This document shows positions 45,703-54,585 of a stretch of 64,000 nt of DNA, one piece after another (within the stretch, counting starts at the first letter, position 1; the number at the start of each line of letters is the position of its first letter). The notes beneath the pieces are model-generated. The model did not search any database. It worked only from the letters and a program-made list of their open reading frames with translations, and had not been told where the DNA came from. Source of the DNA: an uncultured Flavobacteriales bacterium. Lineage in GTDB: Bacteria > Bacteroidota > Bacteroidia > Flavobacteriales > Crocinitomicaceae. Made by a program: the position numbers and the translations under genes. Where the stretch lies: the NCBI GenBank assembly GCA_946479285.1, contig CAMLFH010000011.1, positions 54,853 through 118,852 of the forward strand, given 5' to 3'.

Positions 45703-46821
45703 ATGAATTTTATCGTATCCAGTACGAATTTACTACGTCATCTTCAAAGCATCAGCGGTGTTTTAAGCACTAGTAATACTTTGCCGATCCTTGACAACTT
45801 CTTGTTCAATATTTCGGACAATCAATTAATCATTTCTGCTTCCGATTTGGAAACAACGATGCAGACAACGATGGAAGTTGAAGCAACCGATTCAGGAAAA
45901 GTGGCAATTCCCGCAAAAATGCTTTTGGATGTGTTGAAAAACCTTCCGGACCAGCCGTGTACTTTCAAGATCGACACTGCTACGTTCGGAGTCGAAATAG
46001 TTTACGATAACGGTAAATCAAAAATGGTTGGATTCAACGGTGAAGAGTTTCCAAAAACTCCGGCAATTGAAAACAGTACCAGCATTCGTATTTCCGGTGA
46101 AATTATTTCCAGCGCCATTAATAAAACACTTTTTGCTGCAGGAAATGACGATTTGCGTCCGGTAATGAGCGGTATGTACTGCCAGTTCAGTCCTTCCGAT
46201 ATTACATTCGTAGCAACAGATGCTCACAAATTGGTTAGATACCGCAGAACAGATGGTCAGGCAACTGGCGGATCTGCTTTCATCCTTCCGAAAAAGCCTT
46301 TGAACTTATTGAAGTCCAATTTGCGCGGTGATGAAGAAGTTCAGGTAGAATACACCGACTCAAATGCTATTTTCACCTTCAACGACATCGTTTTGATGTG
46401 CCGCCTGATTGATGGAAAATATCCGAACTACGAAGCAGTAATTCCAAAGGAAAATCCAAATATCCTGATCGTTGATCGTTTGCAGTTTTTAGGAGCTATC
46501 AAACGTGTTTCGATCTTTGCAAATAAAACGACGCACCAGGTAAAATTGAAAATTGCAGGAAGTGAGTTGAATATTTCAGCAGAAGATTTGGACTTCTCCA
46601 ACGAAGCAAACGAGCGTTTGACTTGTAACTACGACGGAACCGATATCGAGATCGCATTCAACAGCCGTTTCTTAATGGAAATGTTGAATAACATCGATGC
46701 GCCGGAAGTAAAAATCGCAATGAGCGAACCAAGCCGCGCAGGTTTGTTGATGCCGAATACTTCAGACAACGAGCACGAAGATATCTTAATGCTGGTGATG
46801 CCGGTAATGATAAACAGATAA
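45703..46821 (+). CDS. dnaN: DNA polymerase III beta subunit (sliding clamp)
   Basis: 372 residues, the normal length of three clamp domains of about 120 residues. N-terminal MNFIVSSTNLLRHLQSISGVLSTSNTLPILDNFLF, then ATDAHKLVRYRR and a C-terminal hydrophobic block LMVMPVM ending PVMINR. The ring tethers Pol III to DNA. dnaA is not adjacent, so this is not the classical dnaA-dnaN origin arrangement in this window; it follows the gldFG operon instead. A palindrome lies 15 bases after its stop. Confidence 0.97.
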   Translation: MNFIVSSTNLLRHLQSISGVLSTSNTLPILDNFLFNISDNQLIISASDLETTMQTTMEVEATDSGKVAIPAKMLLDVLKNLPDQPCTFKIDTATFGVEIVYDNGKSKMVGFNGEEFPKTPAIENSTSIRISGEIISSAINKTLFAAGNDDLRPVMSGMYCQFSPSDITFVATDAHKLVRYRRTDGQATGGSAFILPKKPLNLLKSNLRGDEEVQVEYTDSNAIFTFNDIVLMCRLIDGKYPNYEAVIPKENPNILIVDRLQFLGAIKRVSIFANKTTHQVKLKIAGSELNISAEDLDFSNEANERLTCNYDGTDIEIAFNSRFLMEMLNNIDAPEVKIAMSEPSRAGLLMPNTSDNEHEDILMLVMPVMINR

Positions 46822-46836
46822 TAATCAAGGTATTAT

Positions 46837-46872
46837 AAACGTAGGGGCGCGATTAATCGCGCCCCTACGTTT
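46837..46872. repeat. Perfect 36-base GTAGGGGCG palindrome, terminator-like
   Basis: Arm AAACGTAGGGGCGCGATT is exactly mirrored and followed by a T-run. It is identical in its 28-base core to 16370 and 32279. It lies after dnaN and can act as its terminator. Confidence 0.93.
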
Positions 46873-46917
46873 TTTGGCACGAATTTTATTAGTCATCTAA
46901 TTATAAAATTCAAAGTC

Positions 46918-47679
46918 ATGAAAAATAGTTACTTCACATTCGCACTAGTACTTTTCACTTGTACACTCGCACATGCTTCTGAATTAGTTTTGCGAGTTAA
47001 CAGAAAAGGACAATTTATGGTTAGCGCTTCTAATCAAACGCAGACAAACAATATCAACACCTACTCTTTTTACAATTTGTACAGTGGGAATACCCAGGTA
47101 AAAGTGGTTGAAAAAACGAGCGGTCAGGTGATATTCAAAAACAATCTGAACATTCCGGACAATACGCAATTGGTAGCTGAACTGGACCATTTTGGAAACC
47201 TTACTATTGTGGAAAGCAATCCAATGGGATACAGCAACGGTGGATGGAGCGGAAACGGAAATGTTGGAACTGTAAACTATGGTAATAACGGAAATGGGAA
47301 TTACGGTGGAGGTTATTATGGCGGAGGTTATCAAAATAACCACTGCGGAACTTATCCGAACAGCCAGGGAGACGGTTACTATAATCAAGGTCAAAACACA
47401 AACAACATGTATTTCAACCAGTTTTTGAGCAGTTTGAAAACTGAAAGTTTTGACAGCAACCGTCTGCAAAATGCAAAAGTATACGCATCCAAGACAAATT
47501 TATCTGCAAACCAGATCAAGGACATTGCTGCAACATTTACTTTCGACAGCAATCGTTTAGACTGGGCGAAAGCAGCATACAGCAGCTGTTACGACAAAGG
47601 AAACTATTTCCTGTTGAGAGAAACTTTTACCTTCTCTTCCAGCTATAGCGACCTGCAGGATTACGTAAGCATTCAATAA
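46918..47679 (+). CDS. Secreted DUF4476 protein with Gly/Asn/Tyr-rich linker
   Basis: 253 residues. Signal peptide [20 protein letters not shown], then a beta region ([24 protein letters not shown]), a low-complexity Gly/Asn/Tyr segment near 105-155 ([19 protein letters not shown]) and a DUF4476 helical domain (about 160-250) with [21 protein letters not shown] and a second half [18 protein letters not shown]4476 proteins are found in Bacteroidetes and have no known function. It ends with a strong terminator. Confidence 0.86.
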   Translation: MKNSYFTFALVLFTCTLAHASELVLRVNRKGQFMVSASNQTQTNNINTYSFYNLYSGNTQVKVVEKTSGQVIFKNNLNIPDNTQLVAELDHFGNLTIVESNPMGYSNGGWSGNGNVGTVNYGNNGNGNYGGGYYGGGYQNNHCGTYPNSQGDGYYNQGQNTNNMYFNQFLSSLKTESFDSNRLQNAKVYASKTNLSANQIKDIAATFTFDSNRLDWAKAAYSSCYDKGNYFLLRETFTFSSSYSDLQDYVSIQ

Positions 47680-47730
47680 GCAAACCCTCGTTTTGATCAA
47701 CAGATCAAAATTTAAATCCAATACCAATCC

Positions 47731-47768
47731 GGAATGTCGAATCTCTTTAGGTTCGACATTCCTTTTTA
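47731..47768 (+). terminator. Terminator after the DUF4476 gene
   Basis: GGAATGTCGAA and TTCGACATTCC form an 11-bp perfect stem with a 10-base loop, followed by TTTTTAT. Confidence 0.88.
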
Positions 47769-47795
47769 TATGCTGTAAAATTGACCAAAATTCAC

Positions 47796-47803
47796 TATCT
47801 TTG
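47796..47803 (+). promoter_or_regulatory. -7 element of the paa operon
   Basis: TATCTTTG matches TAnnTTTG, 18 bases before the paaA ATG at 47822. No operator for a PaaR/PaaX-type regulator was recognised. Confidence 0.55.
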
Positions 47804-47821
47804 ATTCTCATAACTAGCTAT

Positions 47822-48769
47822 ATGAAAGAACAAAATTTAGCCGATTTAGAGGCTTTGTTTAATGAAAAACTAAAGCAGGATATTCGCATTGAGCCGAAAG
47901 ACTGGATGCCGGATGCTTATAGAAAAACGTTAATCCGCCAGATTTCACAGCATGCACATTCTGAAATCGTGGGAATGCTTCCGGAAGGAAACTGGATCAC
48001 ACGTGCTCCGAATTTAAGACGCAAAGCTGTTTTATTGGCTAAAGTTCAGGATGAAGCTGGTCACGGACAATACTTGTACAGCGCCATGGAAACATTGGGT
48101 TATTCCCGTGAGCAAAGTATTGATGACATGCATACAGGCAAAGCAAAATACTCTTCCATTTTCAATTATCCAACGCTAACCTGGGCCGATATGGGCGCAG
48201 TTGGCTGGTTAGTTGATGGAGCAGCAATTATGAACCAGGTTCCCTTGTGCAGAACTTCCTATGGTCCGTATGCACGTGCGATGGTTCGTATCTGTAAAGA
48301 AGAATCATTCCACCAGCGACAAGGATTCGAAATCATGTGTACTTTGATGAAAGGTTCTGAAGATCAAAAAGCAATGGCACAGGATGCGTTCAACCGTTTT
48401 TGGTGGCCGGCTTTAATGATGTTCGGTCCAAGCGATGCAGAATCTACACATACACAGCAATCAATCGACTGGAAAATCAAAAGACATACCAACGACGAAC
48501 TTCGTCAGATGTTTATTGACGCAACAGTTCCGCAGGCTGAATTAATCGGATTGACTATTCCGGATAAAGAAGTAAAGTGGAATGAAGAGCGTGGTCATTA
48601 CGATTCAGGTGAAATCAACTGGGACGAATTCTGGCAGGTTGTTAGCGGAAACGGACCATGTAACGCTGAACGCATTGCAGCCAGAGTGAAGGCAAAAGAA
48701 GACGGAATGTGGGTTAGAGAAGCTGCGATGGCGCATGCTGAAAAGAAAAAAGCAAGAAAAGCATCTTAA
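47822..48769 (+). CDS. paaA: Phenylacetyl-CoA epoxidase, catalytic subunit PaaA
   Basis: 315 residues from the ATG at 47822 (the frame is open earlier, over the terminator). The diiron subunit of the ring-1,2-epoxidase that opens phenylacetyl-CoA degradation. The ferritin-like core has the iron-ligand motifs [11 protein letters not shown] (Glu78-His81) and [13 protein letters not shown] near 161-172. Also [24 protein letters not shown] (here [12 protein letters not shown]). First gene of paaABCD, spaced 11 bases from paaB. Confidence 0.97.
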   Translation: MKEQNLADLEALFNEKLKQDIRIEPKDWMPDAYRKTLIRQISQHAHSEIVGMLPEGNWITRAPNLRRKAVLLAKVQDEAGHGQYLYSAMETLGYSREQSIDDMHTGKAKYSSIFNYPTLTWADMGAVGWLVDGAAIMNQVPLCRTSYGPYARAMVRICKEESFHQRQGFEIMCTLMKGSEDQKAMAQDAFNRFWWPALMMFGPSDAESTHTQQSIDWKIKRHTNDELRQMFIDATVPQAELIGLTIPDKEVKWNEERGHYDSGEINWDEFWQVVSGNGPCNAERIAARVKAKEDGMWVREAAMAHAEKKKARKAS

Positions 48770-48780
48770 TAGTAAAAGAA

Positions 48781-49068
48781 ATGGCAGGAACAGATTGGCC
48801 TTTATGGGAAGTTTTCATCCGAAGTAAAGTAGGTTTGAATCACAAACATGTAGGAAGCATACACGCTGCAGACGCAGAAATGGCAGTTGAAAACGCACGA
48901 GATGTATACACCAGACGGAGCGAAGGAATATCCATTTGGGTAGTTGAGTCTTCCCAGGTTTTCGCTTCAGACCCGTCGGATTCAGATGCATTATTCGAAC
49001 CGGCTAACAGCAAAATTTACCGTCATCCTACTTTTTATGAAGTTCCGGATGGTGTTGGACACATGTAA
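48781..49068 (+). CDS. paaB: Phenylacetyl-CoA epoxidase subunit PaaB
   Basis: 95 residues, the small non-catalytic bridging subunit. Motifs PLWEVFIRSKVGLNHKHVGSIHAADAEMA and ENARDVYTRRSEGISIWVV are strongly conserved in PaaB. Lies between paaA and paaC with 11 and 14 base spacers. Confidence 0.96.
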   Translation: MAGTDWPLWEVFIRSKVGLNHKHVGSIHAADAEMAVENARDVYTRRSEGISIWVVESSQVFASDPSDSDALFEPANSKIYRHPTFYEVPDGVGHM

Positions 49069-49082
49069 GAGGATATCCCTTT

Positions 49083-49835
49083 ATGAAAAACAATTTATTT
49101 ACATATACATTACGCATTGCAGATGACAGTTTAATACTGGGACAGCGTCTTTCAGAATGGTGTGGCCACGGTCCGATCATTGAAGAAGATATTGCTATCT
49201 CTAACATTGCTCTGGATTTGATCGGACAAGCTACCAATCTATTGGAGTATGCCGCACAAGTGGAAGACAACGGACGAACTGCTGATGACCTCGCTTTTTT
49301 AAGATTTGAAAATCAATATCTGAATGCCCAGCTGATTGAACAAAAAAACGGTGATTTTGCTGTGACCATTGTTCGGCAGTGGATCTTTGATACGTTCAGA
49401 GTTCCGTTTTACGAAGCTTTGCAACGCTCAACCGACAAACAATTGGCGGCAATTGCTGAGAAATCATTGAAAGAAACGAAATACCACTGGAAACATTCCT
49501 CAGAATGGATTATCCGCATGGGTGACGGTACTGAAGAATCCAACAAACGGGTGAATGATGCGTTGAATTTACTTTGGAAATTTTCAGACGAGTTGTTCTA
49601 CATGGACGATGTGGATCAGGAATTGATTTCACAGGGAATTGCAATCGACCTGGAAACTTTGCGGCCTGCTTTTAATGAGCGTGTTCAATATGTTTTACAG
49701 GAAGCAACACTTTCATTACCGGATTCCAAATGGAAACTGAGTGGTGGAAGACAAGGAAGACACACAGAGCACCTTGGTCATTTATTAGCAGAAATGCAGT
49801 ACATGCAGCGTGCTTATCCAAATATGGAATGGTAG
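49083..49835 (+). CDS. paaC: Phenylacetyl-CoA epoxidase subunit PaaC
   Basis: 250 residues, ferritin-like structural partner of PaaA. LRIADDSLILGQRLSEWCGHGPIIEEDIAISNIALDLIGQA is a clear PaaC N-terminus; the later KYHWKHSSEWIIRMGDGTEES and GRQGRHTEHLGHLLAEMQYMQR also fit. It lacks a full set of diiron ligands, as is usual. The last codons overlap the start of paaD by 7 bases. Confidence 0.96.
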   Translation: MKNNLFTYTLRIADDSLILGQRLSEWCGHGPIIEEDIAISNIALDLIGQATNLLEYAAQVEDNGRTADDLAFLRFENQYLNAQLIEQKNGDFAVTIVRQWIFDTFRVPFYEALQRSTDKQLAAIAEKSLKETKYHWKHSSEWIIRMGDGTEESNKRVNDALNLLWKFSDELFYMDDVDQELISQGIAIDLETLRPAFNERVQYVLQEATLSLPDSKWKLSGGRQGRHTEHLGHLLAEMQYMQRAYPNMEW

Positions 49836-50317
49836 ACGAAAGCACCATATGGCATTATTTAGAAGAAGTACCGGATCCTGAAGTTCCGGTACTTTCGGTT
49901 ATTGACCTTGGGATCGTTCGCGCAGTAAAAGTTATTTCGGATAATGAAGTTGAAGTGACAATCACTCCTACCTATTCGGGCTGTCCGGCTATGAACTACA
50001 TCGAAAAAAATATCGTCGAAGTTCTTACCGAAAAAGGGATTGAAATCATTCGTTTTCACACCGTTCTTTCTCCCGCATGGACAACAGACTGGATGAGTGA
50101 AGCCGGAAAAGAAAAGCTGCTGGCTTATGGAATTGCACCTCCTGTAAACGAAGTAGATAAACTCATTTTGTTTGGAGATGCTCCCGTTGTAAAATGTCCG
50201 CAATGTAATTCTGAAAATACCAGGATGCTTAGTCAATTTGGAAGTACAGCCTGCAAAGCCCTGTATCAGTGCAACGACTGCTTAGAACCATTCGATTATT
50301 TCAAATGTTTGAGATAA
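49829..50317 (+). CDS. paaD: Phenylacetyl-CoA epoxidase maturation protein PaaD
   Basis: 162 residues from the ATG at 49829 (overlapping the end of paaC). The N-terminal MIP18/DUF59 domain, EEVPDPEVPVLSVIDLGIVRAV and TPTYSGCPAMNYIE with a conserved Cys, is linked to iron-sulfur assembly. The C-terminal zinc-ribbon-like part has CPQC and CNDC pairs plus a final Cys. Assists maturation of the epoxidase. No paaE follows; see 59459 and 60532. Confidence 0.94.
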   Translation: MVDESTIWHYLEEVPDPEVPVLSVIDLGIVRAVKVISDNEVEVTITPTYSGCPAMNYIEKNIVEVLTEKGIEIIRFHTVLSPAWTTDWMSEAGKEKLLAYGIAPPVNEVDKLILFGDAPVVKCPQCNSENTRMLSQFGSTACKALYQCNDCLEPFDYFKCLR

Positions 50318-50421
50318 GTTCAAATTTCAACCGTTTTTACCAATGTGTTATTTGTAGGTTACGCTTCGTAACTGACAACATTCAACTAGTGCATTATCAA
50401 ATATTTATTCTCTTAAATGCG

Positions 50422-50429
50422 TATATTTG
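50422..50429 (+). promoter_or_regulatory. -7 element before the short leader ORF
   Basis: TATATTTG, a perfect TAnnTTTG, 28 bases before the ATG at 50458. It implies that the short ORF is the first reading frame of the adhesin transcript. Confidence 0.55.
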
Positions 50430-50457
50430 CGCCGATTGATTAATCAACTACACATTT

Positions 50458-50598
50458 ATGAAGGCGAAACATACCTATACGCAAGTTACCAGTTTGCTGT
50501 TGAGTGAGTTATCACACGACATCCTGTCAACACCTGCTGATCGCCAAATCCTTTCAATGCCTGGTTTACATTCCGGACTTAATTTTTTCACGATATGA
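50458..50598 (+). CDS. Possible 46-residue leader ORF coupled to the adhesin gene
   Basis: ATG at 50458 to TGA at 50596-50598, 46 codons, MKAKHTYTQVTSLLLSELSH at the start and LHSGLNFFTI at the end. Its stop overlaps the adhesin ATG at 50595 as ATGA, and a -7 element lies just upstream. It has no signal peptide and no recognised motif. It may be a translation-coupling leader or chance. No homology can be assessed here. Confidence 0.4.
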   Translation: MKAKHTYTQVTSLLLSELSHDILSTPADRQILSMPGLHSGLNFFTI

Positions 50599-53500
50599 TC
50601 AGATTGAGTTTCCTCTTTTCATTCTTTTGCGTATTGTTTGAAGGATCTGCATTTGCCCAGCTTCCTGTTTCCGCACCTGCAGGAACAAATATATCTCTAA
50701 GTTCGCCAACTCCCTTTGCTTATGCCTTAACCGGAGGGGTGAATTATTCATATACCAATTCTTCCTGGCCGGTATTCAACACCAATTGCCACGCCATTTC
50801 TATCAACGATACTTTATTCAATGCCATAAACGGTTTCAATGCAACACCTTCAGGCGGCCCCTGCAGCGGGATGTCGAACCTGGTTTACAATGTCGGACTG
50901 TCAAATCTTGCTTCGGGAATTATTGTTTACACAGGAACAACCACTTACCGTTATCAAAACAATTCGAGTGTGTTTGTTGTAAATAATGCAATTCCGGTTC
51001 GGGCAACGATTGATTTTTCAGGTCCTGTGATCTACTATCCGAACAATACTTTTGTACTGCCGGTAACCGGGAATTTCTCCTATTCCGTACTTTTTGAAAG
51101 CTTTTCGCCAACAGATGCTCAGTATACAAGCGGGGCAGGAAACACCTGGACACCCTCAAAAACATTATTTAATAATATGATTACAGATGCGAACAATTCG
51201 ATCTGTGTCAATTTCATCCCGGCCAACTTCACGCTAAATACGGTAGCCGCGACTACTGCTCCAGCAGGAATTATCTGCCAGGGAGGAAATATTCAACTAA
51301 CAGGAGGTGGAACGGGAAATAACCTGACATTTAACTGGGCCGGACCGAATAGTTTCAGCAGCAGCAGTTCGAATGTGACAATCAATAATGCAAGTTCCAG
51401 TAATTCCGGAACATACTTTCTAACAGCAACAGATGATATCGGTTGTCCGAATACAGCACAATCGATTATTACCGTTCAACAACAACCTACGGCAACTGCC
51501 GGAGGGACTTCGGTAATCTGTGTAAACAGTTCGGCAACAGTTAGCGGAGCCACTTCTTCCAACGGAACAATTTCCTGGACACACAATGGAAGCGGATCAC
51601 TTTCCAATGGAACTACATTAACACCAACTTACACACCATCTTCATTTGATGCAGGAAATACGGTAGTTTTAACACTTACCACCACCAGTAACAATTCCTG
51701 TGCACCAGCTTCTGCGCAAGCCATTTACAATGTAATTGTAGAAGGAAATCCAATTGCCACTGATGGCGCAACCAATGGCGTTTGTTCAACCACGAGTTTT
51801 ACGGTAACCACCGCAACTGCTCAGTTCGGAACAATCAACTGGACTCATAACGGAAGCGGAACCCTGACAAATGCAAATACTCCATCACCAACGTATACTC
51901 CAAGTCCTTTGGATGATGGGAATACGGTTGTTTTGACGCTTACAGTGACCAGCACCAATTCCTGTGCGCCCGGAATTGCTCAAACATTTCATGTTCTGAA
52001 TATTACTCCGCTTCCACAAGCTGTTTCCGGAGGAATTGCGAACATTTGTCAAAACAGTTCATTAGTGGTTACCGGGGCAATGGCCAATTACGGAACAATT
52101 AGCTGGGGTCACAACGGATCAGGAGTATTGACCAATCCTACAACAATCAATCCTACCTATACACCAAGTTCAGGAGATATAGGAAATATTGTAACGCTTA
52201 CCATGACTGTTTCAAGCAATAATTCTTGTGGTCCTGCAACGGCAACAGCCGATTTCTCGATTACTGTTCAAGGCTTACCAACTGCCTCTGTTTCGAATAT
52301 GTCTACCATTTGTTCGAATGCTACAGCAACAGTTTCAGGAGTTACTGCCTCCAACGGGAATATTTCCTGGACACATAACGGAAACGGATTTATCAGTAAT
52401 TCAAACTCTTTAACACCTACATACACTCCATCTATTCTGGATGCAGGGAATACTATTTCACTAACCATAACGGTTTCAAGTAACAATTCCTGCGCTCCGG
52501 CATCGGTTGCGGCTATTTATTCGGTTAATGTCAATCATTTACCAACAGCTTCAGCGGGAAGTAACGTGACTATCTGTGAAAGTAATGCATACACTGTTCC
52601 GGGAGTATCTTTCAATTACGGTACCGCGAACTGGGTTCATAACGGTTCGGGTTCGCTAACAAACGGAACTACCAGTTCTCCTACTTACACTCCTGGTCCT
52701 GCTGATGCAGGAAATGTAGTCATGCTGACATTGAACGTAACCAGCAACAATGCATGTGCTCCAAATGTAACCAGTGTAAATTTCAGCTTAAGTATACAGC
52801 ATGCACCAATTGCTCTAGCCGGTGGAAGTACCACCATTTGTGTTACCGCTTCAGCGCCTGTAACAGGAGCTACGGCAACTTACGGTACAATTAACTGGAC
52901 ACATAATGGTGGTGGAACTTTGACCAATCCAACAACTTTGGGACCTGTTTACCAACCTGTCGGATCTGATATTGGCAATAACATTACGCTTACTTTAACT
53001 GTTACAAGTATTAACAGTTGTGCTCCGCAAACGGCTTCGGCAGTGTATATCGTTCATATTGATCCGCTTCCTCTTGCACTTGCCGGAGGTTCGGCAACCA
53101 TTTGTGCAAATGGCAGCGGAACGGTTTCAGGTGCAAGTGCATCAAATGGTTCCATCAACTGGACAGGAAACGGACTGGGTACGATTTCAGATCCCACGAC
53201 AACTACTCCAACTTACTTCCCAACTTCCACTGAGATTGGGACTATTGTTACTTTAACGATGGAAGTGTCGAGTAATAATACTTGTATTCCGGCAAACAGC
53301 TCTGCAACCTACACATTTATCATCGATGGCCCGCCGTCCGTTCAGATAACGGATCCGATGGATACACTTTGTCCGGGGGCAACTAAGCATATTCAGGGAG
53401 TCACCACTCAATATGGAATATCTTCCTGGACCCATAATGGTACCGGAACCTTAATTGATGCGAACACGAATTCTCCCAGCTATACCGCAGGTCCCGGAGA

Positions 53501-54584
53501 TTTAGGCAATACCGTTCTTTTAACACTTACTGTTAGCAGCAACAATGGATGTGCTCCTCAAATAGCTGTTTCAAGTATAGAAATTTATGTAAAAGCAAGT
53601 GCAAACATACCGAACATCAACCTGATTAATATGGTTCATGTGAAATGTTATAATGATCATACTGGTAGTGTGCTTCTAAATATAACCGGCGGAGCGCCAC
53701 CTTATGCATTTCAATGGAATTCCGGTTCTACTACTCAAAACCTGACAAATATCGGTGCAGGTATTTATTATGTAGATATTACAGATAATCATGGTTGCTC
53801 GGCTACCGATACTTTCAAAATTAATCAACCCACCCAGCTGATTAGCAGCCCGATAGTTATTCCGGTAGATTGTTCGGGAATAACTGAGGGAAGTATTAGT
53901 GTTTCTGCATCAGGAGGTGTTGGACCCTATTTCTACTCCTGGCGTGATTTAGATATTGACGGTCAAACTGTTTCCGGAATTCCAGCCGGAAATTACAAGG
54001 TTACGATTAGTGATGCAAACGGATGTAAACTAACCGAAATAATCAGTTTGGGCACCAGCGGTTCACTAATAGTTGAAGCAACTCCGGATGCAATGAGTGT
54101 TAATATCGGAACTGAAATTCCATTTACCGTGACCGGTGCTGCCGGTTTTCAATGGACTCCATCACAATACCTATCTTGTGACGATTGCGAGAGCCCGGTG
54201 TGTATTCCTTCTACTTCAAATGATTATGTTGTCACCGGATCCAATCCGAATGGCTGCACAGGAACTGATACCGTACGCATTACGGTTTATGTGGATTGTC
54301 ACAATTTGACACTTCCAAATGTGTTTTCACCAAACAATAGCGGCCCGGAAGCAAATAACACCTTTGGTTTAATTGGAACTCTCCCCTGTCTGGACACCTA
54401 CCAATTATTGATCTTCAACCGTTGGGGAGAACAGGTTTTTGAAACACAATCTTCGGAACTTCTTTGGGACGGAACATTCAAGGGTAAACCTCAAAATTCA
54501 GGAGTTTATTTTTACCGTTTGGACATGAAACTGGTAAACGGTGAAGAAGTGAAAAAATCAGGTAACCTTACTTTAGTCAGATGA
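50595..54584 (+). CDS. Large repeat adhesin-like protein with T9SS type B tail (SprB-like repeat)
   Basis: 1329 residues. Signal peptide MIRLSFLFSFFCVLFEGSAFAQ, an N-terminal beta domain, an Ig-like domain (TCQ... near 225-300), then eight tandem units of about 88 residues (nucleotides 51490-53592) with the pattern GTISWTHNGSGSLxN...PTYTPS...GNTVVLTLTVTSNNSCAP. A SprB-type repeat follows (VKCYNDHTGSVLLNITGG, DITDNHGCSATD), and the gliding-motility C-terminal domain ends NVFSPNNSGPEANNTF to GNLTLVR. One base separates it from a PorP/SprF gene, a pairing known for SprB/SprF. Probably a surface adhesin or cargo; ligand unknown. Confidence 0.93.
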   Translation: MIRLSFLFSFFCVLFEGSAFAQLPVSAPAGTNISLSSPTPFAYALTGGVNYSYTNSSWPVFNTNCHAISINDTLFNAINGFNATPSGGPCSGMSNLVYNVGLSNLASGIIVYTGTTTYRYQNNSSVFVVNNAIPVRATIDFSGPVIYYPNNTFVLPVTGNFSYSVLFESFSPTDAQYTSGAGNTWTPSKTLFNNMITDANNSICVNFIPANFTLNTVAATTAPAGIICQGGNIQLTGGGTGNNLTFNWAGPNSFSSSSSNVTINNASSSNSGTYFLTATDDIGCPNTAQSIITVQQQPTATAGGTSVICVNSSATVSGATSSNGTISWTHNGSGSLSNGTTLTPTYTPSSFDAGNTVVLTLTTTSNNSCAPASAQAIYNVIVEGNPIATDGATNGVCSTTSFTVTTATAQFGTINWTHNGSGTLTNANTPSPTYTPSPLDDGNTVVLTLTVTSTNSCAPGIAQTFHVLNITPLPQAVSGGIANICQNSSLVVTGAMANYGTISWGHNGSGVLTNPTTINPTYTPSSGDIGNIVTLTMTVSSNNSCGPATATADFSITVQGLPTASVSNMSTICSNATATVSGVTASNGNISWTHNGNGFISNSNSLTPTYTPSILDAGNTISLTITVSSNNSCAPASVAAIYSVNVNHLPTASAGSNVTICESNAYTVPGVSFNYGTANWVHNGSGSLTNGTTSSPTYTPGPADAGNVVMLTLNVTSNNACAPNVTSVNFSLSIQHAPIALAGGSTTICVTASAPVTGATATYGTINWTHNGGGTLTNPTTLGPVYQPVGSDIGNNITLTLTVTSINSCAPQTASAVYIVHIDPLPLALAGGSATICANGSGTVSGASASNGSINWTGNGLGTISDPTTTTPTYFPTSTEIGTIVTLTMEVSSNNTCIPANSSATYTFIIDGPPSVQITDPMDTLCPGATKHIQGVTTQYGISSWTHNGTGTLIDANTNSPSYTAGPGDLGNTVLLTLTVSSNNGCAPQIAVSSIEIYVKASANIPNINLINMVHVKCYNDHTGSVLLNITGGAPPYAFQWNSGSTTQNLTNIGAGIYYVDITDNHGCSATDTFKINQPTQLISSPIVIPVDCSGITEGSISVSASGGVGPYFYSWRDLDIDGQTVSGIPAGNYKVTISDANGCKLTEIISLGTSGSLIVEATPDAMSVNIGTEIPFTVTGAAGFQWTPSQYLSCDDCESPVCIPSTSNDYVVTGSNPNGCTGTDTVRITVYVDCHNLTLPNVFSPNNSGPEANNTFGLIGTLPCLDTYQLLIFNRWGEQVFETQSSELLWDGTFKGKPQNSGVYFYRLDMKLVNGEEVKKSGNLTLVR
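51490..53592 (+). repeat. Eight in-frame tandem repeats of about 264 bases
   Basis: Protein-level repeats of about 88 residues within the adhesin gene, all in one frame. Each has a Cys in the xxICxN start, W near position 28, the THNGSG block, TPTYTPS, and NSCAP. Copies 2 and 7 have lost some of these residues (TGNGLG; CIPANS). Similarity between copies is moderate, so the array is old rather than a recent expansion. Confidence 0.9.
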
Positions 54585-54585
54585 T

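Noticed and set aside
46984..47469. 161-codon antisense frame in the DUF4476 gene
   Set aside because: It is the mirror of the low-complexity Gly/Asn/Tyr region, without own promoter or start features.
51490..53592. Regular repeats resembling a CRISPR-like or satellite array
   Set aside because: Units are about 264 bases, all in one frame and vary in sequence, so they are protein-domain repeats, not a CRISPR array.
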